Made by a program: the position numbers and the translations under genes. From contig JAFZWC010000071.1 in NCBI GenBank assembly GCA_017617475.1, positions 1 to 22,708 of the forward strand: a DNA stretch of 22,708 nucleotides. Reading direction: 5' to 3'. Origin of the DNA: Bacteroidales bacterium. Its GTDB lineage: Bacteria; Bacteroidota; Bacteroidia; Bacteroidales; UBA932. This document shows, piece after piece, positions 1 through 7,459 of this stretch; position 1 is the stretch's first letter, and the number at the start of each line of letters is the position of its first letter. The notes beneath the pieces were generated by a model that worked only from the letters and a program-made list of their open reading frames with translations, did not search any database and had not been told where the DNA came from.

Positions 1-1278
1 AACAAACTTCACTTCGAAACCCTGCAGCTCCACGTGGGCCAGGAACAGGCCGATCCCGCATCCGACGCGCGCGCCGTCCCCATTTACCAGACTTCTTCCT
101 ATGTCTTCCATAATTCCGCCCATGCGGCCGCGCGCTTCGGCCTGGCCGATCCGGGCAACATCTACAGCCGCCTCACGAATACGACGCAGGATGTGCTGGA
201 ACGCCGCATTGCGGCCCTGGAAGGCGGTGTAGGCGCCCTGGCCGTAGCCTCCGGCGCGGCGGCCATCACGTACTCCATCCTGAACATCACCCGCGCAGGA
301 GACCACATTGTGGCGGCCAAGACCATCTATGGCGGCACCTATGACTTATTGCAGCATACGCTGGTGCCCTACGGCATTTCCACCACCTTCGTGGATCCCT
401 CTGACGTGTCCAACTTCGAAAAGGCCATCCGTCCGGAGACTAAGGCCCTTTTCATCGAAACCTTCGGCAACCCCAACGGCAATATCATTGACGTGGATGC
501 CGTAGCGGCCATCGCCCACGCACACAAAATTCCCCTCATTATCGACAATACCTTCGCCACGCCGTTCCTCTTCCGTCCCATTGAGCATGGAGCCGATATC
601 GTGGTGCATTCGGCCACCAAGTTCATCGGCGGGCACGGCACCACCATCGGCGGCGTCATCATCGATTCCGGCAAGTTCGACTGGAAGGCATCCGGCAAAT
701 TCCCGCAGTTCACCCAGCCAGAGGCCAGTTATCACGGAATCGTCTTTGCCGATGCCTGCGGCCCCGCTGCCTATATCACCCGCGCCCGGGCTACCCTTCT
801 GCGGGATATCGGCGCAACCCTTTCGCCGGTGAGCTGCTTCATCTTCCTGCAGGGCCTGGAAACGCTGTCCCTGCGCGTGGAACGGCATGTATCCAATGCC
901 TTGAAGGTGGTGGACTTCCTATCCAAGCACCCCAAGGTGGCCAAGGTAAACCACCCGTCCCTTCCCAGTCATCCGGACCATGCGCTCTATCAGCGGTATT
1001 TCCCGAATGGCGGCGGCTCCATCTTTACCTTCGAAATCAAGGGCGGCCAGGCCGAGGCCTTCAAGTTCATCGACTCCCTGCAAATCTTCTCCCTGCTGGC
1101 CAACGTGGCCGATGTGAAATCCCTCGTCATCCACCCGGCAACCACTACGCACTCCCAGCTTACCGAGGCCGAGCTCACCGACCAGGGAATATTCCAGAGC
1201 ACCATCCGGCTTTCCATTGGAACGGAGCATATTGATGATATAATCGAGGATCTCTCCCAAGCATTTGACCAGATTTAA
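1..1278 (+). CDS. metY: O-acetylhomoserine aminocarboxypropyltransferase (sulfhydrylase), 5' partial
   Basis: Cys/Met-metabolism PLP-dependent enzyme, expected to make homocysteine from O-acetylhomoserine and sulfide in the cytosol. The open frame runs from the first base of the window and reads NKLHFETLQLHVGQEQ before the first internal candidate start, which is the usual N-terminus of this family, so the gene is cut by the window edge and only the first codon or so is missing. Visible family marks are the VPIYQTSSYVF segment, YSRLTNTTQDVLERRIAALE, and the PLP-lysine motif HSATKFIGGHGT; the C-terminal SLVIHPATTTHSQL and SIRLSIGTEHIDDII-type segments are also typical. Length (about 425 residues) fits MetY rather than the shorter cystathionine gamma-synthases. 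A cystathionine gamma-synthase-like activity cannot be excluded. The stop is 20 bases before the next gene's start, and that gene's promoter box lies just after it. Confidence 0.9.
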   Translation, partial: NKLHFETLQLHVGQEQADPASDARAVPIYQTSSYVFHNSAHAAARFGLADPGNIYSRLTNTTQDVLERRIAALEGGVGALAVASGAAAITYSILNITRAGDHIVAAKTIYGGTYDLLQHTLVPYGISTTFVDPSDVSNFEKAIRPETKALFIETFGNPNGNIIDVDAVAAIAHAHKIPLIIDNTFATPFLFRPIEHGADIVVHSATKFIGGHGTTIGGVIIDSGKFDWKASGKFPQFTQPEASYHGIVFADACGPAAYITRARATLLRDIGATLSPVSCFIFLQGLETLSLRVERHVSNALKVVDFLSKHPKVAKVNHPSLPSHPDHALYQRYFPNGGGSIFTFEIKGGQAEAFKFIDSLQIFSLLANVADVKSLVIHPATTTHSQLTEAELTDQGIFQSTIRLSIGTEHIDDIIEDLSQAFDQI

Positions 1279-1281
1279 TTG

Positions 1282-1289
1282 TATATTTG
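1282..1289 (+). promoter_or_regulatory. Bacteroidota -7 box (TATATTTG) for the TonB receptor gene
   Basis: Perfect match to the Bacteroidota -7 consensus TAnnTTTG, ending 8 bases before the ATG at 1298, so the transcript would be nearly leaderless. No TTG lies at the ideal 20-base spacing, which lowers confidence. It would allow the receptor and the metal-binding gene to be transcribed separately from metY. Confidence 0.5.
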
Positions 1290-1297
1290 TGCCCGAA

Positions 1298-3247
1298 ATG
1301 AAAAAGCTTTCGGGCATATTGCTTTTCTTGACCCTTCCCCTGTGCGCTTTCGCCCAGCAGGTGGATACGCTGGAGGCGGCCGTTGCTACCTCCAGGACAC
1401 AGGCTAACTTCATCTCCAGTGGAAAAGCCTTAAGAACCGAGGTCGTCTCGTCGGCCGGTCTTATGAAAATGGCCTGCTGCAACCTGGCCGAAAGTTTTGA
1501 GAACTCGGCCAGCGTGACGGTGGGCTATTCTGACGCAACCACGGGTGCGCGCCAGATCCGCCTCCTGGGCCTTTCCGGCATCTATACGCAGATGCTGGAC
1601 GAGAATCGGCCGGTTATGCGAGGTCTTTCGTCTCCCTTCGGACTCTCCTATGTTCCCGGTTCCTGGCTGGAGAGCATCCAGATTGCCAAGGGCTCGCCCT
1701 CTGTGATTAACGGCGTGGAGTCCATGACGGGGCAAATCAATCTGGAGCACAAAAAGCCCACGGATGAAAAGCCGCTCTTTGTGAACGGCTCCGTGATGAC
1801 GGACACCAAGACGGATCTCAATATCCTGTCTTCCTTACAGTTATCCGACAAGGTCTATACCATTCTGATGGGTCACGTGGACGGGAATTTCAAGACCCAC
1901 GACATGAACGGAGACGGTTTTGTGGACGAGCCCGCCCTCCTGCAGTTCAATGTGGCCAACCGCTGGCTGTATTACACGCCGGAGTGGCAGGTCCGCTGGG
2001 GCGTAAGGGCGATACGCGATACCAGGAAAGGAGGCCAGATGGACGGTCCATGGAAGTCTGATGTGGCCAATGCCTCGCTGAACGGCTACCTGAAAGTCGC
2101 CCGCTCGCTGCGGGAAGACGGATCGGCCAGTATTGCGCTGGTTGGGGACTATGCCTTCCAGAAGATGGATGCCGGCTTTGGAAACAATGCCTACAATGCG
2201 GTGCAGCACAGCGCTTTTGCGAACCTGATCTACCGGAACCAGTTCAATGAGAACCACGACTTTACGGCGGGTGTCAACCTTACGGCCGATTGGTGGGAAG
2301 AGTCCCTCCTGGCTAGGAGCGTGAATCTGTCCGCTGTGAACACGGCCTGTCTCCAATGGGCGCCCTATGCCGAATATACTTTCAAGCAGGGCGATACCTT
2401 TTCGGCCATTGCTGGCATCACCGGAGTATTCCTGGGCAATGACGGCTTCCGCCCGGCTCCGCGACTGACGCTTAAATATCAGCCTATCAAGGCACTGGTG
2501 CTGCGTGCCAACGGCGGTCGGGGACTAAGGCGGGCCAATCCCGTTGCCGACAATATCGGCATCCTTTCTACGGGGAAAATTCTTTCGGGTATTTGGACCA
2601 ACCGCTTGCTGGAAGACTCCTGGACATACGGGGGTAACGCAACGGTCTATTTCACAGAACGGACTTCCCTGAGCCTGGATTTCTTCCGGACGCAGTTCAC
2701 GCAGCAGCTTCTGCTGGACCGTGAGAGCGCAACGTCCATAGAGATGTATTACTTGAACGGGCATCCTTCCTGGTCCAATAATTTCCAGGCCGATTTTAGC
2801 ACGGAACCCATTGACAAACTGACTTTTACCATTACGGCCCGTTACACGGACGCCAAGGTCTGGTATCCTTCCGGCGAAGTGCGCGAAGTGCCCCTCACCA
2901 GCCGTTTCAAAGCTGTGTTCAACGCCCAGTACAAGACCCGGCTCAGCAAATGGATCTTCGACTTCACGGCGTCCTTGAATGGTTCGGCGAGGGTGTATGA
3001 TTTTATGCTGCCCCTCTATCCGGACGGCCGCACGCCGGTGTATCCACTCCTCTATGCCCAGATTACCCGCCGCTTCAAGGGATTTGATGTATATGTGGGC
3101 GGTGAAAACCTGACCAATTATACCCAGCCGACTCCCATCATCGGCGCCGATGATCCTTTTGGCCTGAGCTTTGATGCAGCCTCCGTCTGGGGCCCGCTGA
3201 TGGGCGCAAAGATTTACGCCGGATTCCGCATAACTATTTGGAAATAA
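1298..3247 (+). CDS. TonB-dependent outer membrane receptor, probably for a metal or metal complex
   Basis: A 649-residue TonB-dependent receptor. The start is taken at the ATG at 1298 (MKKLSGILLF), which gives a clean Sec signal peptide ending around AFAQ; a longer frame from an upstream TTG would overlap metY. Residues about 25-150 look like the plug (LAESFENSASVTVGYSDATTG, then RLLGLSGIYTQMLDENRP and IQIAKGSPSVINGVESMTGQ), followed by a 22-strand-type barrel ending in FRITIWK. There is no N-terminal carboxypeptidase-like repeat, so it is not a SusC. The plug carries MKMACC (M56, M58, C60, C61), a Cys/Met cluster of a kind that could bind soft metals. The next gene, 11 bases downstream, encodes a CxxC heavy-metal-associated protein, which supports copper or another thiophilic metal as substrate; this is inference. 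Confidence 0.85.
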   Translation: MKKLSGILLFLTLPLCAFAQQVDTLEAAVATSRTQANFISSGKALRTEVVSSAGLMKMACCNLAESFENSASVTVGYSDATTGARQIRLLGLSGIYTQMLDENRPVMRGLSSPFGLSYVPGSWLESIQIAKGSPSVINGVESMTGQINLEHKKPTDEKPLFVNGSVMTDTKTDLNILSSLQLSDKVYTILMGHVDGNFKTHDMNGDGFVDEPALLQFNVANRWLYYTPEWQVRWGVRAIRDTRKGGQMDGPWKSDVANASLNGYLKVARSLREDGSASIALVGDYAFQKMDAGFGNNAYNAVQHSAFANLIYRNQFNENHDFTAGVNLTADWWEESLLARSVNLSAVNTACLQWAPYAEYTFKQGDTFSAIAGITGVFLGNDGFRPAPRLTLKYQPIKALVLRANGGRGLRRANPVADNIGILSTGKILSGIWTNRLLEDSWTYGGNATVYFTERTSLSLDFFRTQFTQQLLLDRESATSIEMYYLNGHPSWSNNFQADFSTEPIDKLTFTITARYTDAKVWYPSGEVREVPLTSRFKAVFNAQYKTRLSKWIFDFTASLNGSARVYDFMLPLYPDGRTPVYPLLYAQITRRFKGFDVYVGGENLTNYTQPTPIIGADDPFGLSFDAASVWGPLMGAKIYAGFRITIWK

Positions 3248-3258
3248 ACACGATTGAT

Positions 3259-3591
3259 ATGATACTGATTACGCTTCTTTCCGCTCTTTTGTTGCTTTCT
3301 CCCGCAGTTGTAAACTCCCATTCTGAAACGGTCCCTTCCAGCGTTCAGGACAAGAAGGTCAAGAAAACGGAAACTGTCACCTTCAAGGTGAGCATGCACT
3401 GCAAGAACTGTGTGTCCAAGATTACGGACAATATCTCTTTTATCAAAGGTGTGGAAGACCTGAAGGTCTCTCTGGACCAGAAGACGGTCACCATTACCTA
3501 CAACCCCGCCAAGACCGACGAGGCTACACTTCAGAAGGCCATTGAGAAGCTGGGCTATACCGCCGAGAAGGTCCAGGAACCGGCTGCCTAG
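3259..3591 (+). CDS. Small exported heavy-metal-associated (HMA) domain protein
   Basis: A 110-residue protein with an N-terminal hydrophobic segment (residues 1-19, ending PAVVNS), a short charged linker, and an HMA fold from about residue 38 to 105. The metal-binding loop reads M46-H-C48-K-N-C51, the canonical MxCxxC of copper chaperones such as CopZ/Atx1. The beta-strand VTITYNP and terminal helix AIEKLGYTAE also match the family. The ATG at 3259 is preferred over an in-frame TTG at 3238 that would overlap the receptor gene. The N-terminal segment implies a periplasmic or membrane-tethered metal carrier acting with the receptor upstream. Its TAG stop shares the palindrome CTAG with the stop of the convergent gene. 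Confidence 0.85.
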   Translation: MILITLLSALLLLSPAVVNSHSETVPSSVQDKKVKKTETVTFKVSMHCKNCVSKITDNISFIKGVEDLKVSLDQKTVTITYNPAKTDEATLQKAIEKLGYTAEKVQEPAA

Positions 3592-4856
3592 CGCTGAAAT
3601 GCGCGCTTGATGCTCTCCAGGGCGTCCATGAGGACGCTGCGTGGGCTGCCGATATTGAGCCGCACGAAGCCTTCACCGCCTTGTCCATAGGCGGCACCAT
3701 TGCTCAGATATACGCCCGCCTTGTCCCGGAACTGTTCCATCAGCTGTTCCTGGGGAAGGTTCAGTGCGCGGCAATCCAGCCACACCAGGAAAGAGGCTTC
3801 GGGCCGGATGGGACTGATTCCCAGATGGTTGCTCTGGAAGAAATCCATCACGCATCCGATATTCCCTTGCAGGTATTCCTTAAGGGCCGATAACCAGCCG
3901 CTTTCAGAGGTGTAGGCCGCGATGGTGGAGACGAGGGTGGGGATGGAAGGTTCGTCCAGTTTTGCGGCGCGAAGCGTTCCCAGGTACTTCTCCCGCTTAT
4001 CCTTGTCCGGGATCACGCAGAAGGCCGTTCCGGAGATGCCTGCCAGATTGAAGGCCTTGGTGGGACCTCCAAAGATAAGGCCGATGCGCGCCGCTGCGTC
4101 GCATACGCTGCAAAAGGGGATGTGTGTCTTGCCATACAAGGCCAGGTCGGCATGAATCTCGTCGGAGACCACTATAATGCCGTGCTTTTCGCAGATTTCG
4201 GCCAGCGTTTTTAATGTTTCCCTGTCCCAAAGGATGCCGCAGGGGTTATGCGGATTGCAGAGCACCAGGAGCTTGGTTTTTTCGTCGAAAAGGCGCTCCA
4301 GGCCTTCGAAATCCATTCTGTATCGGCCATTTTCACAGATCATCGGGTTGTCTACCACCTCCCGGCCCAAGCGCTCGGCAAACATACGGAAATGGTCATA
4401 GACCGGCGGTTGGACGATGATTTTGTCGCCAGGTTGGGTAAAGCAAAGATAGGCCTGGTTGATGGCGGTAATAACGCCCGGGGCATAGCCCACCCATTCC
4501 CGGGGAATATCCCAGCCGTGCTGTTTTCCTTCCCAGGCGCGGACCACTTCGAAGAACTCTTCCGGGGTGGATGTGTATCCCATCACGTCCCGGTCCAGCC
4601 GATCCTGCAGGGCTTGTTTCACCACCGGGTCCGTGCGGAAGTCCATATCGGCAATCCACATGGCGAAGCGGCCCTTCCCGGCACGTCCATACTTGATGCT
4701 CCAGGTGCCGCTGCGGTCGATTACTTCGTCAAAGTTCCAACCGCCCGCCGGACAGGCAGCGCTGCAACTGTTCAGCAGAGGCGTTGCGGCTCCTGCGGGC
4801 AACAACGTCGTGGCACCTGCCGCAGCAACACCTTTTATGAATGATCTGCGTTTCAT
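3588..4856 (-). CDS. MalY/PatB-family PLP-dependent C-S lyase/aminotransferase with Tat-type signal
   Basis: A 422-residue fold-type I PLP enzyme of the MalY/PatB (cystathionine beta-lyase-like) group. Visible marks: WIADMDF near residue 67, GYTSTPEEFF, the NPHNPCG segment near 201, SDEIHADL near 231 (D232 binds the pyridine nitrogen), the Schiff-base lysine K267 in GGPTKAFNLAG, and FVRLNIGSPR near the C-terminus for carboxylate binding. Unusually, it begins MKRRSFIKGVAAAG, a twin-arginine (RRSFIK) signal with a long Ala-rich stretch and a Cys at position 31 (LLNSC) that could be a lipobox. Most MalY/PatB enzymes are cytosolic, start near GGWNFDEVIDR, and lack this leader. The expected reaction is release of thiol or sulfide, pyruvate and ammonia from cystathionine or cysteine conjugates. 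The exact substrate is unknown. Confidence 0.85.
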   Translation of the reverse strand: MKRRSFIKGVAAAGATTLLPAGAATPLLNSCSAACPAGGWNFDEVIDRSGTWSIKYGRAGKGRFAMWIADMDFRTDPVVKQALQDRLDRDVMGYTSTPEEFFEVVRAWEGKQHGWDIPREWVGYAPGVITAINQAYLCFTQPGDKIIVQPPVYDHFRMFAERLGREVVDNPMICENGRYRMDFEGLERLFDEKTKLLVLCNPHNPCGILWDRETLKTLAEICEKHGIIVVSDEIHADLALYGKTHIPFCSVCDAAARIGLIFGGPTKAFNLAGISGTAFCVIPDKDKREKYLGTLRAAKLDEPSIPTLVSTIAAYTSESGWLSALKEYLQGNIGCVMDFFQSNHLGISPIRPEASFLVWLDCRALNLPQEQLMEQFRDKAGVYLSNGAAYGQGGEGFVRLNIGSPRSVLMDALESIKRAFQR

Positions 4857-4863
4857 ACAAATA

Positions 4864-4871
4864 CAAAGATA
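4864..4871 (-). promoter_or_regulatory. -7 box TATCTTTG for the MalY/PatB-like gene
   Basis: On the minus strand this reads TATCTTTG, a perfect TAnnTTTG -7 box, ending 7 bases before the ATG of the PLP enzyme gene. No TTG is seen at the -33 position. The expected transcript would be almost leaderless. Confidence 0.5.
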
Positions 4872-4893
4872 CTACTTTTCTTGGTCACTATTT

Positions 4894-5214
4894 TCAGAAA
4901 AGCAGCTCCATGTCGGCCCGTCCGGCGAGGCCGTCAGCAGAGAAGTCTGCGTAACAACTGTCTCCTACTCGGATCTCCTGGAACGCAACCGGCTTGCCGT
5001 TTAGCAAGACGGCCGATACTGATACTCCCTCCGGCAGCAGGATGTGGGCCGATATCTGGCGTGCAGGAGAATCGACGCAATACCGCATTCCGGCCTCGGT
5101 GAGGATGTAACGGACATCCACGACATCCCCGTTGACTTCGTACCCGCTGAAATACCGCAGTTCCTTATACGGCGTAACGGGCCATTTAACAGGGTTGACC
5201 AAAGGACGGGACAA
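4894..5214 (-). pseudogene. Possible 3' remnant of a larger gene, C-terminal beta-domain (not identified)
   Basis: An open frame of 106 codons without a good start: its first usable codon is a TTG directly after the nitroreductase stop (TAATTG), and the first ATG is at codon 43. The translation (SRPLVNPVKWPVTPYKELRYFSG, later RYCVDSPARQISAHILLPEG and VLLNGKPVAFQEI) looks like the C-terminal beta-sandwich end of a secreted enzyme such as a glycoside hydrolase, where an LNGKPV-type strand is common; this is pattern-based inference and I cannot name the family. The frame is codon-biased like its neighbours and has no internal stop. It may be a gene whose 5' part was deleted, or a small genuine gene with a TTG start cotranscribed with the nitroreductase. 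Confidence 0.4.
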
Positions 5215-5727
5215 TTAGATTACAGAGGAAAACTCCTCGGGGGACTGGCGCTTCTGGTGGTTGGGGCCGGGGCCGGCGGCGGGAGTGCCTACCGGGAAAA
5301 GGCAAATGACCTCGTAGCCAGTGGTTTCGGGGAAATCGGCCTTTACCTTCGCAGGGTCGAAGGAGCCCACCCAGACATTACCCAAGCCCAGGGCCGATGC
5401 TTCCAGCATAATATGCGTGCCCACAATGGCCGCATCTACCTCGGCACCGTTCTTTCCGTCGTACTTGCGCACCCAGGCGGCATCGGCCTTAGCGCCAACC
5501 ATAAACACTACGGGAGCGTCGTATGTGTAAGCTGTGGCGTTTTTCAGTTTGCCCAGCCCTTCCGGGCTTTTGACAACCCAAACGTGAATGGGCTGCTTGT
5601 TGGCGGCGGTGGGAGCCACGCGCGCAGCTTCCAGGATTTGTTCAATCTGTGCCTCCGTGACGGGGGTGTCCTTGAATGCGCGGCAGGAGTAGCGCTCTTT
5701 GGCCATTTGAAGGAATTGGTTCATCAT
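5215..5727 (-). CDS. Nitroreductase family FMN-dependent oxidoreductase
   Basis: About 170 residues. The start is set at the ATG pair at 5727/5724 (MMNQFLQMAKERYSCRAF), because family members begin with such an Arg-rich FMN-phosphate-binding helix; the longer frame adds 19 residues that belong to a different small ORF. Other marks are EQILEAARVAPTAANKQPIHVWVV, the EVDAAIVGTHIMLEASALGLGNVWVGSF helix and strand, and YEVICLFPVGTPA. These enzymes reduce nitro-aromatics, quinones or flavins with NAD(P)H and are usually cytosolic dimers. The physiological substrate cannot be predicted. It follows a 38-codon ORF by a single base (TAA-T-ATG), suggesting translational coupling, and the possible remnant gene abuts its stop. 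Confidence 0.88.
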   Translation of the reverse strand: MMNQFLQMAKERYSCRAFKDTPVTEAQIEQILEAARVAPTAANKQPIHVWVVKSPEGLGKLKNATAYTYDAPVVFMVGAKADAAWVRKYDGKNGAEVDAAIVGTHIMLEASALGLGNVWVGSFDPAKVKADFPETTGYEVICLFPVGTPAAGPGPNHQKRQSPEEFSSVI

Positions 5728-5728
5728 A

Positions 5729-5845
5729 TTAGTCCACGTCGTGTCCTTCTTCAAATTCTTCACTTTCACAGATAATGCCCTCACTATTCATTTCGATGAA
5801 CCATACAACGGGCGGCTCATATGTAATTCTGCAGGGTTTTTCCAT
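5729..5845 (-). CDS. Small ORF, 38 residues, Bacteroidota-type short acidic protein
   Basis: Minus-strand ATG at 5845 reads MEKPCRITYEPPVVWFIEMN, continues SEGIICESEE and ends FEEGHDVD at a TAA at 5731-5729, one base before the nitroreductase ATG. The pattern (basic start, Y-E-P-P-V, an aromatic/Ile/Glu strand, then G-I-I-C and an acidic tail) matches a type of very short protein I have often seen in Bacteroidales genomes, of the form Y-x-x-P-x-x-x-x-x-E, G, C-x-S, acidic end. Their function is not known to me. Coupling to the nitroreductase and the coherent composition argue that it is translated. No strong promoter is seen upstream; it could be read through from the esterase gene, whose stop is 51 bases upstream. 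Confidence 0.55.
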   Translation of the reverse strand: MEKPCRITYEPPVVWFIEMNSEGIICESEEFEEGHDVD

Positions 5846-5896
5846 AAATTTTCCGGTAATTAACAAAGTCTGGTCCTCCAGGAAATAACGGTGTAT

Positions 5897-6658
5897 TCAG
5901 TTTTTCTTGCTCTTGGAGAACATCCATTCCATGAAATCGGGCATTTCGAAGGCCTTCCACCAGCATACGTGTCCGCAGCCGGGGAACTCATGGTAGCGGA
6001 CGTCCGCTCCGGCGGCCTTTAAGGCACGATAGGCATCCCGGGAGCCCGAAACGGGGACATTGGGGTCGCTGTCGCCATGGTAAAGGCTGAAAGATACGCC
6101 TTCAAATTTGTAGGCCACCCTGTCCGGGTTGATGTCTCCGCAGATGGGCACCGCGGCGGCAAAGATGTCGGGATGACGGGCAACGGCATCGAAGGCGCCG
6201 ATTCCTCCCATGGACATACCATATATATACACCCGATCCGGATCAACATCGGGACGCTGCATGAAAAGATACACGAGTTCCATCACCTCCTTCATCATCC
6301 TGCTCTCGGGGTAATCTTTGGGAAAATCGTAGGAGCCGGGGCTCACGTCGAAGGCCCAGGTACGCTTCTCGGGGCATTGCGGCACTATCACAAAGCAGGG
6401 ATAATCGTCACGGTTTACAGGATTGAGGAACATCTGGGCACCGAAGATGGTCCCTTCGTTGTCGTTGCCGCGCTCGCCGGACGTGTGCAGATAAAGGACC
6501 AGGGGATATCGCTCAATACCCTCTGTCTTTTGCGGGGTCAGGTAACGATAAAGGAGCGTATCGCCGTCCGCGAAGGGAAGTATCCCATATTCGTACGATT
6601 GCGCCTTCGCCGCCAAAACGGAAAAGAAGGCCACGAGCAAAAGACTCCAACGTTTCAT
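5897..6658 (-). CDS. Secreted alpha/beta-hydrolase (feruloyl/acetyl-esterase-like)
   Basis: A 253-residue protein with a Sec signal peptide (MKRWSLLLVAFFSVLAAKAQ). The ATG at 6658 is chosen because it starts the signal peptide; 13 further codons upstream begin at a non-ATG codon. The fold is that of single-domain polyhydroxybutyrate-depolymerase/CE1-like esterases: YPLVLYLHTSGERGND gives the oxyanion region, GMSMGG holds the nucleophile S149, HGDSDPNVP provides D198 and GCGHVCWW provides H230, so the triad looks complete. The enzyme probably acts in the periplasm or outside the cell on an ester-substituted carbohydrate or a related ester; the substrate is unknown. Its promoter lies at 6695-6702, divergent from the neighbouring membrane-protein operon. 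Confidence 0.82.
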   Translation of the reverse strand: MKRWSLLLVAFFSVLAAKAQSYEYGILPFADGDTLLYRYLTPQKTEGIERYPLVLYLHTSGERGNDNEGTIFGAQMFLNPVNRDDYPCFVIVPQCPEKRTWAFDVSPGSYDFPKDYPESRMMKEVMELVYLFMQRPDVDPDRVYIYGMSMGGIGAFDAVARHPDIFAAAVPICGDINPDRVAYKFEGVSFSLYHGDSDPNVPVSGSRDAYRALKAAGADVRYHEFPGCGHVCWWKAFEMPDFMEWMFSKSKKN

Positions 6659-6694
6659 GGTTACAGGCTTTGGTGTTATTAGGGTTTCCAAAGT

Positions 6695-6702
6695 CAAAGG
6701 TA
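6695..6702 (-). promoter_or_regulatory. -7 box TACCTTTG for the esterase gene
   Basis: Minus strand TACCTTTG is a perfect TAnnTTTG box, with TTTC (one off TTTG) 20 bases upstream at 6723-6726. It lies 36 bases before the esterase ATG and forms a divergent pair with the promoter at 6743-6774. Confidence 0.55.
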
Positions 6703-6742
6703 TGCATTTTCTCCTCCCCTGTGAAAAAAAGATGAAAAATAA

Positions 6743-6774
6743 TTTGGTTTATATTGTAAACTTGTTTATATTTG
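6743..6774 (+). promoter_or_regulatory. Strong Bacteroidota promoter for the membrane protein/HTH operon
   Basis: TTTG at 6743-6746 and TATATTTG at 6767-6774 are separated by exactly 20 bases, a full match to the Bacteroidota -33/-7 consensus. The surroundings are AT-rich compared with the rest of the window. Transcription would start near 6780, leaving a leader of about 60 bases before the ATG at 6839. Confidence 0.75.
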
Positions 6775-6838
6775 CAGTGGGAATCCGGAAGACTGCGCAG
6801 CTTTTAGGGCTCCCAAAACAAGTTAAACAATTGATACA

Positions 6839-7456
6839 ATGGAACAAAACAAAGAAATGACGGCCCAGGAAAGCCTGAAGATCATCTCTGAAACCCTGAA
6901 CAAAAACCGGCAGGAGATTGTCCGCCATGGTGGAAAGTACTTCATTATGTGGGGAATTCTGCTCGCCGTTTTCTCCGTTCTGGTCTACTTCCTTTGGAAA
7001 ACCACCGGCCGTGCCGTTTGGAACAACCTCTGGTTTGGACTGCCCATCATCGGCTTTGCCCTTTCCCACTTCCTCAAGAGTAAGGAGGAGGTCGTAAGTG
7101 CCGAGAATGAGATTACCCGGATGAATTCGGGCATCTGGGGAACCTTCGGCCTCTTCGCCTGCTCCGTAGCCCTGTTCAGCGTCCTCTATGGCATCTTCGG
7201 CAACAGCCCCCTCGGGGCCATCGTGGCGGGTGCCGGCCTTACGGCCAACATCGTCCTCCTCTTCGGCATGGCCGAGACCATCAGCGGCATCGCCCTCAAG
7301 AACTGGGTCATCAAGGTCGCCGGTTTCGTGACCGGCATCGGCGGCATGGCCATCTACTTCCTCACCGGGGTCAACGAGGAGCAGCTGCTCATCTTCACCT
7401 TCGCCGGTCTTGTGCTGGCCGCCACGGGCCTCATTGTCAAATATCAGTACAAGTAA
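6839..7456 (+). CDS. Multi-pass inner membrane protein, unknown function
   Basis: A 205-residue protein with a soluble N-terminal helix (residues 1-33, MTAQESLKIISETLNKNR) and about six transmembrane helices, near residues 36-54, 63-80, 100-118, 123-145, 155-173 and 183-200. There are no enzymatic motifs. Family assignment is not possible by eye. It is followed after 3 bases by a winged-helix regulator, a pairing I have seen repeatedly in Bacteroidota, in which the regulator may control its own operon. The protein could be a transport or stress-related membrane protein. The strong promoter directly upstream suggests regulation at the level of this operon. Confidence 0.75.
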   Translation: MEQNKEMTAQESLKIISETLNKNRQEIVRHGGKYFIMWGILLAVFSVLVYFLWKTTGRAVWNNLWFGLPIIGFALSHFLKSKEEVVSAENEITRMNSGIWGTFGLFACSVALFSVLYGIFGNSPLGAIVAGAGLTANIVLLFGMAETISGIALKNWVIKVAGFVTGIGGMAIYFLTGVNEEQLLIFTFAGLVLAATGLIVKYQYK

Positions 7457-7459
7457 GCC

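Noticed and set aside
6657..6860. 67-codon plus-strand frame before the membrane protein gene
   Set aside because: It spans the consensus promoter at 6743-6774, so most of it would not be transcribed, and it overlaps the next gene's start.
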